The notes under the pieces: generated by a model
Databases searched by the model: none
The model's input: the letters and a program-made list of their open reading frames with translations, nothing else
Told to the model about the DNA's origin: nothing
Position numbers and translations under genes: made by a program
From: Deltaproteobacteria bacterium
GTDB lineage: Bacteria; Desulfobacterota; Binatia; UTPRO1
Length of the DNA: 40,963 bases
Assembly: GCA_016200545.1 (NCBI GenBank)
Contig: JACQEO010000058.1
Location: forward strand, 1 to 40,963
Direction: 5' to 3'
Part shown: one piece after another, positions 7,358 through 18,617 of the stretch
How positions within the stretch are numbered: the first letter of the stretch is position 1
Layout: every line of letters starts with the position of its first letter

Positions 7358-8211
7358 CGCTGGTCTCAGTGCGCCGATGATCCGCTGAACCGCCGGACGT
7401 GGACGCCACAGGGGATGATCCCATGCGACACCTCATCCGCCGCTCCGGGCACGGCGTTCAGCTCTCCAAGAGCGAGCACCGTGCCGCACGCAACCGCGGA
7501 ATCGCTCAATCGCCCCCACGTGCTGCGCGCCACGCGAACGTCACACGCGCACCACTCGACACGGCAGTGACGGCGGCGGGTGCCGTGCAACGCCGTTGCG
7601 GATCGCGAGCCCCTCGCCTCGTTGCGCTGTTGCTATGTCTCTCGCTGTGCAGCCGTTCGAGATCCGCTAGCGCCATCGCCGCCCGCCGGTAGGCGACGAG
7701 GGATCATGCCACTGCGTCCACCGAGGGCGGTCAGCCGGCTTTACCAGCTGCTGCTGACAGCGAGCACAGCGATTTCAAAGGGGCGGCCTCTCCACATGTA
7801 AATGTAGCCTTAACACAGGCTTAGCCTGGGTCGTAGTCGTACCCAGCCCCACTTTTGCGCGCTCGCCGAGCCGCGATGCCTCCTGGCACCTAAGTCCCTG
7901 AATTATCATGATGCCGCTTCTCGCGCCGCTGCCATTCAGCGTTGCGTTTGTTGCCCCTTTCGGCAACGGCGTTGCGCGCAAAAGGCCCGGATTTCCTCGA
8001 AACAGGAGGGGCACGCGCAAGCCTGAAAGCGAAAAGAGACGCGGGCCTTCGTGTGAGGATTCCTCGGCAACGGGTCTGGCGGAGCCCTCGTCGCGGCGCC
8101 GCCCGTGTCTGGCCGAAGGCGAGGGCCGTGTAAGCGTCGAACGGGCGTCGGAACGACAGGAGGCGTTTCGCCTCAAGACTGCGGCACTCGCCAGCCGATA
8201 CCCTCTACGGT
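7358..8211. other. 854-bp stretch without a confident gene
   Basis: Open frames here are Arg-rich and mutually overlapping, with no ribosome sites or domain signatures. One hairpin is visible at 7826-7846 (CTGGGT, 9-nt loop, ACCCAG), followed a few bases later by TTTT. It could end a plus-strand transcript. This gap separates the minus-strand accessory run from the plus-strand integrase module and is the most likely region for an element boundary or promoter. I found no copy of the tRNA-Val 3' end here. Confidence 0.4.
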
Positions 8212-9231
8212 GTGGGAACTTCGCGAGCACGACGCCCGAAGATCACGGGAGCGGGAGCGCGATCGGGTGCGCCCAAGACCAAGACCGCAGCGCCGTCCGA
8301 GCGTAGCTCGCTGATCGCGCCCGTCGTCGACATGGTCGCACGAGAGCTTGTCGCAGGGCGGATCGTTCCTGGCGTGACGAAGCTCCGTCAGCAGAACATC
8401 ACCTTGGTGCCCGAGGAGCTACTGCCGTTCATTCAGACCCCCGCGATCGAACGCCTCCGTGCGATACTCGCACACCGCCCCGAACTCTACTGGCATCCGA
8501 TTGTGCGCGCCGAGATCGAGCACCTTCGGCGTCGGGAGCATGAGCTAGATCGGATCAGCCACGTTGGCGCGCAGGAGGCTGACGTTCGGCATCAGCAGGA
8601 GGCGGTGAACGAGGTGAGCCGTGCGCTTCAATCGCTCGTGACCGCGCACGCCGATGGCATCTTACCGTGGCTTCGTGTCGCGTGGCGCCCACGGAAAAAG
8701 CGCGGGCCGCGTGCTGGCCTCACTAACCCGTATCCGCATAACGAGCCCACGAGGTTCATTGATTCCATCCGAGTGGAACAAACATGGAAGCAGCTCCACC
8801 GGTTTTTCAGGGCACGAGAGAAAGATCTGCACCTCGGCGGGCGCCCGGGAAGCACAACGGACGAGGCGGTGGAGCGTATCACTACGATGGCGATCAATGC
8901 TCTCGACCGCTCGAATGCCTACCTGTGGAGCAGCCGGCACACCCTCGACGTAGGTGAGCCGCCTCCGGGTGTGAGCGTCGAGGCGCACCTCCTTGAGGCG
9001 ATATGGGCCGCCGACAAGTGGTACTGGGACATCGACCTTCGCCCCGCCGTTCAGCCGGTCGTCAATCGGAAACTCTCACCGCGCATGCGCCGAGAGGGGG
9101 TGCCTGCCTATCTCGCGTACGCGACCCTTGGCGCGCTGCTCGATACGTCCGCAGAAACGGTGCGCGAAAAGATCGAGAACCACCGGGCTGCCTGTCGCAA
9201 GCGAGCCCGAAAGACCACGCCCTCCGCCTGA
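8212..9231 (+). CDS. Orphan 339-aa protein of the integrase module
   Basis: The start is a GTG at 8212; no clear ribosome site precedes it, so the true start may be downstream. Consistent third-position GC and long continuous coding support it. The protein begins with a basic, disordered stretch. The middle is helical and charged (AEIEHLRRREHELDRISH, about 100-120), then come RPRKKRGPRAG and a Trp-rich segment (WAADKWYWDIDLRPAVQ). The C-terminal part (YLAYATLGALLDTSAETVREKI) could form a helix-turn-helix. I recognise no family. Position suggests a replication or regulatory protein of the mobile element; that is inference only. Confidence 0.65.
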   Translation: MGTSRARRPKITGAGARSGAPKTKTAAPSERSSLIAPVVDMVARELVAGRIVPGVTKLRQQNITLVPEELLPFIQTPAIERLRAILAHRPELYWHPIVRAEIEHLRRREHELDRISHVGAQEADVRHQQEAVNEVSRALQSLVTAHADGILPWLRVAWRPRKKRGPRAGLTNPYPHNEPTRFIDSIRVEQTWKQLHRFFRAREKDLHLGGRPGSTTDEAVERITTMAINALDRSNAYLWSSRHTLDVGEPPPGVSVEAHLLEAIWAADKWYWDIDLRPAVQPVVNRKLSPRMRREGVPAYLAYATLGALLDTSAETVREKIENHRAACRKRARKTTPSA

Positions 9232-9350
9232 TTCTCCCGCCTTCCCCCTGAATTCCACGCGTCGATCTCAGGGTGGAAAAAGCCCTTGTAGATTAGTGGC
9301 TTGGGCTAGACGCCGTCGCTCTCCTCCTGCATCTTCTTTTCAAGAGGACG

Positions 9351-10898
9351 ATGCACCGCGCAGCAGCGGTGAAGAAAGTGAGAGCGGTGATGACAATCAA
9401 CGACAAGAGCACGAACAACGGTGATGTCGGGGGTTGCCAGCCGGGAGCAGCGGCCTCGTCCCCCAACAACGATGGAGCTGCTCGGAATGCCGAGGACACC
9501 GCCACCACGGAGACCGCTGCCACCCCAAGCGACGGGAACGGTTGGCAGCTCAGTCTCGGAGAGCTGCCCTTCGACGTTGGGGATGATCCCCGGAATCCTA
9601 CTCGATTCCAACACGACCCCTCTCACAGGGGTACGAGCTTGTCAGAAACGAATCGGGGCTCCCGCTCTGCCCTCGGCGGGCGGGAGCGCGAACGCTGGAC
9701 GCCCAAGCCCTTGAGCACCCTCACGTCATCGGAAGGCGACGCGAGATGGATCTTGAAGGGCTACATCGCTGCGGCGGTCTTCACCCTTTTCACTGGTCTC
9801 TGGAAGGGTGGCAAGACAACGTTCCTCGCGCACCTGCTTCGGGCGCTCGCGAAAGGCCTTTCGCTCGGCGGCTTGGCGACCACCGCATGTCGCGTCCTGG
9901 TGATCACCGAGGAATCGGAGTCCATCTGGAAACGCCGCCGGGATGATCTTGGCTTGGGCGATCACGTCGAGATCATCTCGCGCCCGTTCCTCGGACGACC
10001 GGACACGGCAACATGGACCAAGTTCATCCGGCACATCGCCGAACTGGTCAAAGACCGCCACTTCTCGCTCGTCGTGTTCGACTCGCTCCCGAACCTCTCG
10101 CCTGTGAAGGACGAGAACGACGCCTCGGAGGCGATTGCCGCGCTGATGCCCCTCTACGCAGTCACCAAGTTCGGTGCCGCCGTCCTTCTCGTGAGCCACC
10201 CGCGCAAGGGCGACGCGACCGAAGGGCAAGCGACGCGCGGGACCGGCGCGCTACCCGCCTTCGTAGACATCATCGTCGAGATGCGCCGCTACGATCCCGA
10301 GCGGCACACCGACAACCGCCGCGTCCTGCGCGCCTACAGCCGCTACGAGGAGACACCGGCCGAGTTGGTGCTCGACTACGACCCGGCGACGGGCTACCGC
10401 GCGGCTGGCACGCAGGCGGATGTGACCGCGGACGGCCGGATCGCCGCCATGCTCGCGCTCCTCCCCCTGGATTGCGAGATCGGCATGACCATCGAGGAGA
10501 TTCTCGCGAAGTGGCCGCCAGGCATACCCACGCCGGGGGCCGCCACGGTCAAGGGCGATCTCGCGACGGTCCTCTGGACCCGTGTCGACCGAACGGGGAG
10601 CGGAGTTCGTGGGAAGCCCTTTCGCTACGCCCGCTACGTCCTGGATTGGGTGGACAACTCGACCCCTGAGGACCGAAAGCGAATCGACTCGCCGCAGGAC
10701 CGGAAGGCAATCACCTCGCCATCGGATTCGATTCCCGCAAGCTCGACCCCCCTAGAAGACGGGCCTGTCAGAATCGAATCGGGGGACGCCAGCGCGAGTG
10801 CCAATGCAGACGCGCCAGTGGTCTCCGACTCCGCGCCTCCGACCGAAAACGCCGGCACCCGGAGTGGGACCAACACAGATACGCCGGAGGCAGCATGA
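9351..10898 (+). CDS. RepA-like AAA/RecA-fold ATPase
   Basis: This encodes 515 aa from the ATG at 9351 (AAGAGG just upstream); an ATG at 9390 is an alternative. The core fold (about 130-335) has a Walker A variant GLWKGGKT (149-156), a glutamate-rich VLVITEESE, a Walker B LVVFD (240-244) and LLVSHPRKG, the pattern of hexameric RepA/DnaB-like helicase ATPases of plasmids and satellites (AAA_25-type). The N-terminal 120 residues and the last 80 are Ser/Thr/Asp-rich and probably disordered; a segment like a winged helix (TIEEILAKWPPGIPTPG) lies between. It probably serves element replication. The next gene overlaps by 4 nt (ATGA), implying coupling. Confidence 0.75.
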   Translation: MHRAAAVKKVRAVMTINDKSTNNGDVGGCQPGAAASSPNNDGAARNAEDTATTETAATPSDGNGWQLSLGELPFDVGDDPRNPTRFQHDPSHRGTSLSETNRGSRSALGGRERERWTPKPLSTLTSSEGDARWILKGYIAAAVFTLFTGLWKGGKTTFLAHLLRALAKGLSLGGLATTACRVLVITEESESIWKRRRDDLGLGDHVEIISRPFLGRPDTATWTKFIRHIAELVKDRHFSLVVFDSLPNLSPVKDENDASEAIAALMPLYAVTKFGAAVLLVSHPRKGDATEGQATRGTGALPAFVDIIVEMRRYDPERHTDNRRVLRAYSRYEETPAELVLDYDPATGYRAAGTQADVTADGRIAAMLALLPLDCEIGMTIEEILAKWPPGIPTPGAATVKGDLATVLWTRVDRTGSGVRGKPFRYARYVLDWVDNSTPEDRKRIDSPQDRKAITSPSDSIPASSTPLEDGPVRIESGDASASANADAPVVSDSAPPTENAGTRSGTNTDTPEAA

Positions 10899-12109
10899 CC
10901 ACGGCGCGCCACGATCAACCGCAAGCGGAAGGGACACCGAGCATGAGCGGCGAGCACAGCATCCCGACCCCATCGGCCCCGGTGACGAGCGCCGCCGCCG
11001 AGACAGTCGCACTCCAAGCCGTGCGCGACGCGATGGCACGGGTGGAGCAGGACGTTGCGGAGTTCTACGACCCTCGCGTGCTCGATGCCGTGAAGGCAAC
11101 GCTCGCGGTTGCCGCATGCGGTTGCTTCGCGGACACCCAGCAACCCACGACACTGATGTTTGTCGAGCCGCGGTTCACCGGCCCCCACACAGTGGTCAGC
11201 TTTCTCAGCTTTCCCATACCGGGCCGCGATTACTCGCTAACCGCGTACATCGAGACGACGGGAATCGGTGACGCCAGATTCTTCATCCACCTCAGTACCA
11301 CGCTCAATCATCGAACCCTCGTCACGTCCTGGTCGAGGTTCCCGGTCTCTTGGACGCCTGCCAACCGCAGAAAGCTCACCTCGATACTCGCCGGCAAGCG
11401 ATTCACCCTCGACCGCCGCCGCTACACAGGCCCGTTCGCGTTCCAGTGGGTCGGGGACACCACGCCCGCAGACCGGGACAAACTCGCCGCGCTCTTTGCG
11501 CCGGGGATGCTGTTCTACGACGTGCTGCGGGGACCCCGATCGCCCCACGACGGCAGCACCGCATGCGGCATCGCGGTGCAGGACTTCCTCCTCGCCCTTT
11601 ACCACGCGTACCCCCTCGCGAGCGTCTCCCTCGACCGCATCACCGTCATCGACCGCCATGCGCGTGAACTCGACTCGTGGGCGCGAACACTCGCAGGACC
11701 GCGCGGGGACGGCAAAGACACCGTGGCGCTTGCGCGCACGCTACTTCACCGGATCGCGATCGGGAGCGCCCTCGCACATGGGCGCACGGCCGTGAACGAC
11801 TATGACCTGTCGCAGGTCAGGCACATCGTTCGCTCGTCTACGCCGGACGGGGACATCACGAGAGCGCTCGCCGCAGCGCAGCTCGTCGCCGAAATGCGGG
11901 GACATGATCCCATAGTGCTCCGAACGAGCGAAGCGCTACAGCTCTTCAAGCAAGCCGGCTTGCTGAACGACGCGGCGTCAGAGCGCGAGGCGCAAGCATT
12001 GCTGCGGCGCTTGGGATGTCGGTCCCAAACGCACCGAGTCGGCGACCGAACGATCAGTGCCTATCGGATCGACCGCGCCTCCCTGACGGGCGACGGCGGT
12101 TCGAGGTAG
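10895..12109 (+). CDS. 404-aa element protein, possible replication partner
   Basis: The ATG overlaps the ATPase stop as ATGA. The first 40 residues are low-complexity. A central domain (about 85-230) contains WVGDTTPADRDKLAALF and YDVLRGPRSPHDG. Around residues 285-320 (HGRTAVNDYDLSQVRHI) it resembles the helical segment that follows the ATPase core in AAA-type replication proteins. The C-terminus (SEREAQALLRRLGC to TISAYRID) looks like a winged helix. There is no P-loop, so it cannot be an ATPase itself. I infer a DNA-binding replication or partition partner of the ATPase, but I do not recognise the family. Confidence 0.65.
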   Translation: MTTARHDQPQAEGTPSMSGEHSIPTPSAPVTSAAAETVALQAVRDAMARVEQDVAEFYDPRVLDAVKATLAVAACGCFADTQQPTTLMFVEPRFTGPHTVVSFLSFPIPGRDYSLTAYIETTGIGDARFFIHLSTTLNHRTLVTSWSRFPVSWTPANRRKLTSILAGKRFTLDRRRYTGPFAFQWVGDTTPADRDKLAALFAPGMLFYDVLRGPRSPHDGSTACGIAVQDFLLALYHAYPLASVSLDRITVIDRHARELDSWARTLAGPRGDGKDTVALARTLLHRIAIGSALAHGRTAVNDYDLSQVRHIVRSSTPDGDITRALAAAQLVAEMRGHDPIVLRTSEALQLFKQAGLLNDAASEREAQALLRRLGCRSQTHRVGDRTISAYRIDRASLTGDGGSR

Positions 12110-12112
12110 CCG

Positions 12113-12523
12113 ATGTCCCAACATCGGTATGGATTCCCGGACGCGAGCGGTGATCGCGTGAGCGAAACGCCTGTGGCGCCGCACTATCAGACTTTTGGGG
12201 CCGGCCCGGTCGGCGAGCCGTTGCCAGCTCGCAAACTACGCGCGAGCCGCGTTGCGACCTCCACGCAGGCCGACGACGCAGACCGCCTGCTCGATGCGCG
12301 CGCCGCCGCTGCGTTCCTCGGCGTGGCACCACGCACGCTCTACAAGTGGGCGGCGCAGGGTCGGCTGCCCGTGGTCCGGCTCGGCCGCGCCGTTCGCTTC
12401 CGCGTGACCGCACTGCGGTTGCTCGTGCGCGAGCATGAGGAGCCCGCCGCGATGCCGCTCGGCGGCACCGTCGCCCAGCTCGTCGGCGTTGGCACCGAAC
12501 GTGCACCCCCTACCCGTCCATGA
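12113..12523 (+). CDS. Excisionase-type helix-turn-helix protein
   Basis: This encodes 136 aa, 3 nt after the preceding stop. The C-terminal half is a MerR-like excisionase domain: LLDARAAAAFLGVAPRTLYK as the helix-turn-helix, then WAAQGRLPVVRLGRAVRFR as the wing, which is the standard pattern of small proteins that bind attachment sites and steer integrases toward excision. The N-terminal 50 residues are polar and probably disordered. Located 24 nt before the integrase gene, as usual for xis-int pairs. It could equally act as a transcriptional regulator of the module. Confidence 0.8.
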   Translation: MSQHRYGFPDASGDRVSETPVAPHYQTFGAGPVGEPLPARKLRASRVATSTQADDADRLLDARAAAAFLGVAPRTLYKWAAQGRLPVVRLGRAVRFRVTALRLLVREHEEPAAMPLGGTVAQLVGVGTERAPPTRP

Positions 12524-12547
12524 CGCAAAACGTGCTGCACCAGTGCA

Positions 12548-13735
12548 ATGCGACGGCGTGACGTAAAGCAGCGAGGCGTGTTCGAGCGCCCGAAGGGCTC
12601 GGGCCTGTATTGGGTGCGCTACTACGTCCGTGGCCGCGAGTTCCGCGAGAAGGTGGGCGCGAAGCAGGACGCGATCGACCGCTACCAGCAACGGAAGGTG
12701 CAGGCGCGCGACGGGACGCTTCCCAGCCGCACGCCGGACATGCTGTTCGCCGACTTCGTGGCCGAGTACCTTGAGACCGAGAAGCACCGCATGCGATCGT
12801 TCAGCGACTACGAGCGGTACGCCCGCGTATGGTGCGACCGCTTCAAGGGGCGCACGCTTCGCAGCATCCTACCTCTCGACATCGAAAAGTGGGTGACGCG
12901 GCGTGCGGCGGAGGTCGCGCCCGCGACCGTCAACCGTGAACTGTCGTTCCTGCGTCGCGTGTTCAACGTCGCGCTCGCCAACGACCTGGTGGACCGCAAC
13001 CCCATGCGGCGCATCAAGCTCCTGCGCGAGAACAATGCGCGTGTGCGGTGGCTGACGGACGACGAGGAAGCGCGGCTACGGGCCGAGGTCGGCGAGGAGC
13101 ACTGGCCGCTCGTCGCCTTCGCGCTCCACACCGGACTGCGGCGCGGCGAGCAATTCCGGCTGCGCTGGTGCGACGTTGACCTGCCGAACCTCGTGCTGAC
13201 GGTGCCCCGGTCCAAGCACGGCGAGACGCGGCACGTCCACCTGAACGACACCGCCGTTGCGATCCTGCGCGCCGCCCCGAGCCGCCTCAAGAGCGAGTGG
13301 GTATGGCCGAGCCGTACCGGCGCTTCGCCGCTCGACGCCCACAACTTCCTGCATCGCGTGTTCCTGCCGGCCGTCGAGCGCGCCCGCATCGACGATTTCC
13401 GCTGGCACGACCTGCGGCACACGTTCGCCTCGCGGCTCGTGATGGCCAGCGCCGACCTCACGACGGTGAAGGAACTGATGGGGCACAAGACGCTGGCGAT
13501 GACCATGAGGTACACGCACCTCTCGACCGCGCATCGGGTCGCCGCGGTGCGGCTGCTCGATACCGGCGGCGAAGCCCCAACCGGCACCAAACCGGCACCA
13601 GAGGCCGACAGTGACGCCGAGCAACGGGCGACCCCCAGCGCGCAACCTACCGTCGCGTCAGGCGAAGTAACGAATGGGCGGTGCTGGGATCGAACCAGCG
13701 ACCCCCGGCTTGTAAGGCCGATGCTCTCCCGCTGA
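12548..13735 (+). CDS. int: Tyrosine recombinase / phage-type integrase
   Basis: This encodes 395 aa. An N-terminal arm-binding part (GLYWVRYYVRGREFREK) and a SAM-like core-binding domain (about 65-150) precede the catalytic domain (about 165-335). The catalytic set is complete: R198 (TGLRRGE), K223, H287 and R290 (HDLRH), H313 (GHKTL) and the nucleophile Y322 (MRYTH). The last 20 or so codons read through the antisense of the tRNA-Val 3' half (WDRTSDPRLVRPMLSR), and the TGA stop itself lies in the tRNA gene. After excision the C-terminus would change. This makes tRNA-Val the attachment site. The enzyme should integrate and, with the neighbouring excisionase, excise the element. Confidence 0.93.
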   Translation: MRRRDVKQRGVFERPKGSGLYWVRYYVRGREFREKVGAKQDAIDRYQQRKVQARDGTLPSRTPDMLFADFVAEYLETEKHRMRSFSDYERYARVWCDRFKGRTLRSILPLDIEKWVTRRAAEVAPATVNRELSFLRRVFNVALANDLVDRNPMRRIKLLRENNARVRWLTDDEEARLRAEVGEEHWPLVAFALHTGLRRGEQFRLRWCDVDLPNLVLTVPRSKHGETRHVHLNDTAVAILRAAPSRLKSEWVWPSRTGASPLDAHNFLHRVFLPAVERARIDDFRWHDLRHTFASRLVMASADLTTVKELMGHKTLAMTMRYTHLSTAHRVAAVRLLDTGGEAPTGTKPAPEADSDAEQRATPSAQPTVASGEVTNGRCWDRTSDPRLVRPMLSR

Positions 13736-13746
13736 GCTAACCGCCC
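13675..13746 (-). tRNA. tRNA-Val (UAC)
   Basis: The minus strand folds into a full cloverleaf of 72 nt: acceptor GGGCGGT/ACCGCCC with discriminator A, D-arm GCTC..GAGC, anticodon stem TCGGC/GCCGG (one mismatch at its top) with loop CTTACAA (anticodon TAC), T-arm GCTGG-TTCGATC-CCAGC. No CCA is encoded. Its 3' half is overlapped by the end of the integrase gene on the other strand and is the probable attachment site. Confidence 0.95.
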
Positions 13747-13765
13747 GCGGTCGACCGGCGGCGCG

Positions 13766-14038
13766 TCAGTTCAGTGAGTCTTTGAGCATCTTGCCGGGCT
13801 TGAACTTGGCGGAGCGCGACGCGGAAATCTGGATCGCCTCGCCGGTCTTCGGATTGCGACCGATACGCGCCTTCCGATCCGACACCTGAAAGGTACCGAA
13901 CCCGGAGATGTTGACCTTGTCCCCGTTCTTCAAGGCCGCAACGATGTCGTCGAAGATCGTGTTCACGATCCGCTCCGCGGTGCTCTTCTGAAGATCGACT
14001 TTCGACGAGATGGACTCGATCAGTTCGGCCTTGGTCAT
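13766..14038 (-). CDS. hup: HU-family DNA-binding protein
   Basis: This encodes 90 aa, the usual HU length. The dimerising N-terminal helices (MTKAELIESISSKV) lead to GDKVNISGFGTFQV and the DNA-clamping arm (RKARIGRNPKTGEAIQI), with ASRSAKFKPGKMLKD at the end, all canonical. HU bends DNA and compacts the nucleoid. It lies downstream of lon on the same strand with a 206-bp gap that contains its own promoter-like sequence and a strong AGGAAGGGAG ribosome site, so it is probably a separate transcript. Confidence 0.95.
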   Translation of the reverse strand: MTKAELIESISSKVDLQKSTAERIVNTIFDDIVAALKNGDKVNISGFGTFQVSDRKARIGRNPKTGEAIQISASRSAKFKPGKMLKDSLN

Positions 14039-14077
14039 GCAGACTCCCTTCCTCTCCTCGCCGGAAACAAGCCCCGC

Positions 14078-14106
14078 TCAATACCAGCCACCCTCCGGGC
14101 AGTCAA
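14078..14106 (-). promoter_or_regulatory. Sigma-70-like promoter of hup
   Basis: On the minus strand TTGACT (14106-14101) and TATTGA (14083-14078) are separated by exactly 17 nt and lie about 40 nt upstream of the HU start codon. The -35 matches the consensus at 5 of 6 bases, the -10 at 4 of 6. Confidence 0.55.
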
Positions 14107-14194
14107 TTCGTGGAGTTACTCGATCGGGGCAGGCTCGGGTATGGCGTGGCCTGAGCTGTCGCCGTTTGGAGGCGCGCGGATTCACTCTGCGCGC

Positions 14195-14239
14195 CGACGC
14201 CCATCGGAGCACGGCGCGCAGCGCCGCGCGCACGGGGGC
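14195..14239. repeat. Solitary copy of a dispersed GC-rich hairpin repeat
   Basis: This 45-bp stretch between lon and hup matches 30775-30823 except for the hairpin centre. Here the hairpin is CGGCGC-GCA-GCGCCG; in the other copy it is CGGCGCGC-TCC-GCGCGCCG. Both flanks (CGACGCCCATCGGAGCA and GCGCACGGGGGC) are the same. It begins 5 nt past the lon stop, so it may end lon transcripts. Confidence 0.7.
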
Positions 14240-14244
14240 AAAAT

Positions 14245-16692
<2,448 letters not shown>

Positions 16693-16709
16693 GCGGGCGC
16701 GCCCCTTCC

Positions 16710-17963
<1,254 letters not shown>

Positions 17964-17972
17964 GGCGTCTCC

Positions 17973-18578
17973 CTATGGACGTTTGGAGGGGCGGCTGACG
18001 ATGACTTCGTCCACCAGCCCGTACTCGACCGCCTGCTTGCCGGTCATGAACATGTCGCGGTCGGTGTCCTTCTCGATCTTCTTGATGCTCTGGCCGGTGT
18101 GCTTGACGAGCACGTTGTTGAGCTGCTCACGGATGCGCAGGATCTCCCGCGCTTGGATGTCGATGTCCGTCGCCTGTCCCTGCACGCCGCCCAGAGGCTG
18201 GTGGATCATGATGCGCGCGTGCGGCAGCGCGAAGCGCTTGCCCTTGGCGCCGGCCGCGAGGAGCCACGCCGCCATGCTTGCCGCCTGGCCGAGACAGAGC
18301 GTCGACACCTCGGGCTTGATGTACTGCATGGTGTCGTAAATCGCGAGGCCGGCCGTCACCGAGCCGCCCGGGGAGTTGACGTAGAAGTGAATGTCCTTCT
18401 CGGGATCCTCCGACTCGAGGAAGAGGAACTGGGCCGTGATGAGGTTGGCGACGTCGTCGTCGACCGGTGAGCCGAGGAATACGATCCGGTCCTTGAGGAG
18501 GCGCGAGTAGATGTCGTACGCGCGCTCACCGCGACCGGTCTGCTCGACCACCATCGGAATCAGGTTTGCTCTCAGCAT
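17973..18578 (-). CDS. clpP: ClpP, proteolytic subunit of Clp proteases
   Basis: This encodes 201 aa from the ATG at 18578, which gives the familiar short propeptide start ([13 protein letters not shown]). A GTG-type start 13 codons upstream would reach to 18617, within one base of tig, and is unlikely. The catalytic triad is S101 (GQAASMAAW), H126 (MIHQPLGG) and D175 (DTDRD), each exactly ten below the E. coli number. It forms the barrel-shaped serine protease with ClpX. It is 39 nt downstream of tig and 9 nt before clpX. Confidence 0.97.
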   Translation of the reverse strand: MLRANLIPMVVEQTGRGERAYDIYSRLLKDRIVFLGSPVDDDVANLITAQFLFLESEDPEKDIHFYVNSPGGSVTAGLAIYDTMQYIKPEVSTLCLGQAASMAAWLLAAGAKGKRFALPHARIMIHQPLGGVQGQATDIDIQAREILRIREQLNNVLVKHTGQSIKKIEKDTDRDMFMTGKQAVEYGLVDEVIVSRPSKRP

Positions 18579-18617
18579 CTCGTGATTTACCTTAACTTTT
18601 TCCCCCCCCGTCGGCAA

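Larger units (their letters stand above)
8212..13735 (+). mobile_element. Integrative element module at tRNA-Val, left limit unknown
   Basis: Five co-directional genes (339-aa orphan, RepA-like ATPase, 404-aa orphan, excisionase, tyrosine integrase) run up to, and the integrase into, the 3' side of a tRNA-Val gene. That is the normal arrangement of an element inserted at a tRNA 3' end. Spacing within the last four genes is -4, +3 and +24 nt. I could not find a second copy of the tRNA 3' segment to the left, so the other attachment site is either beyond the window, short, or diverged; the coordinates given cover only the genes that clearly belong together. The minus-strand genes from 7357 to 3631 could be cargo. 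Confidence 0.6.

Noticed and set aside
7775..8230. 151-aa minus-strand ORF upstream of the 339-aa gene
   Set aside because: Arg/Ser-rich, without ribosome site or domain, and overlapped by equally long frames on the other strand; typical of GC-rich noncoding DNA.
13621..13650. GGGCGACCCCCAGCG near the integrase end as a second attachment core
   Set aside because: Shares only a short GC-rich run with the tRNA 3' part and lies inside the integrase gene; chance match.
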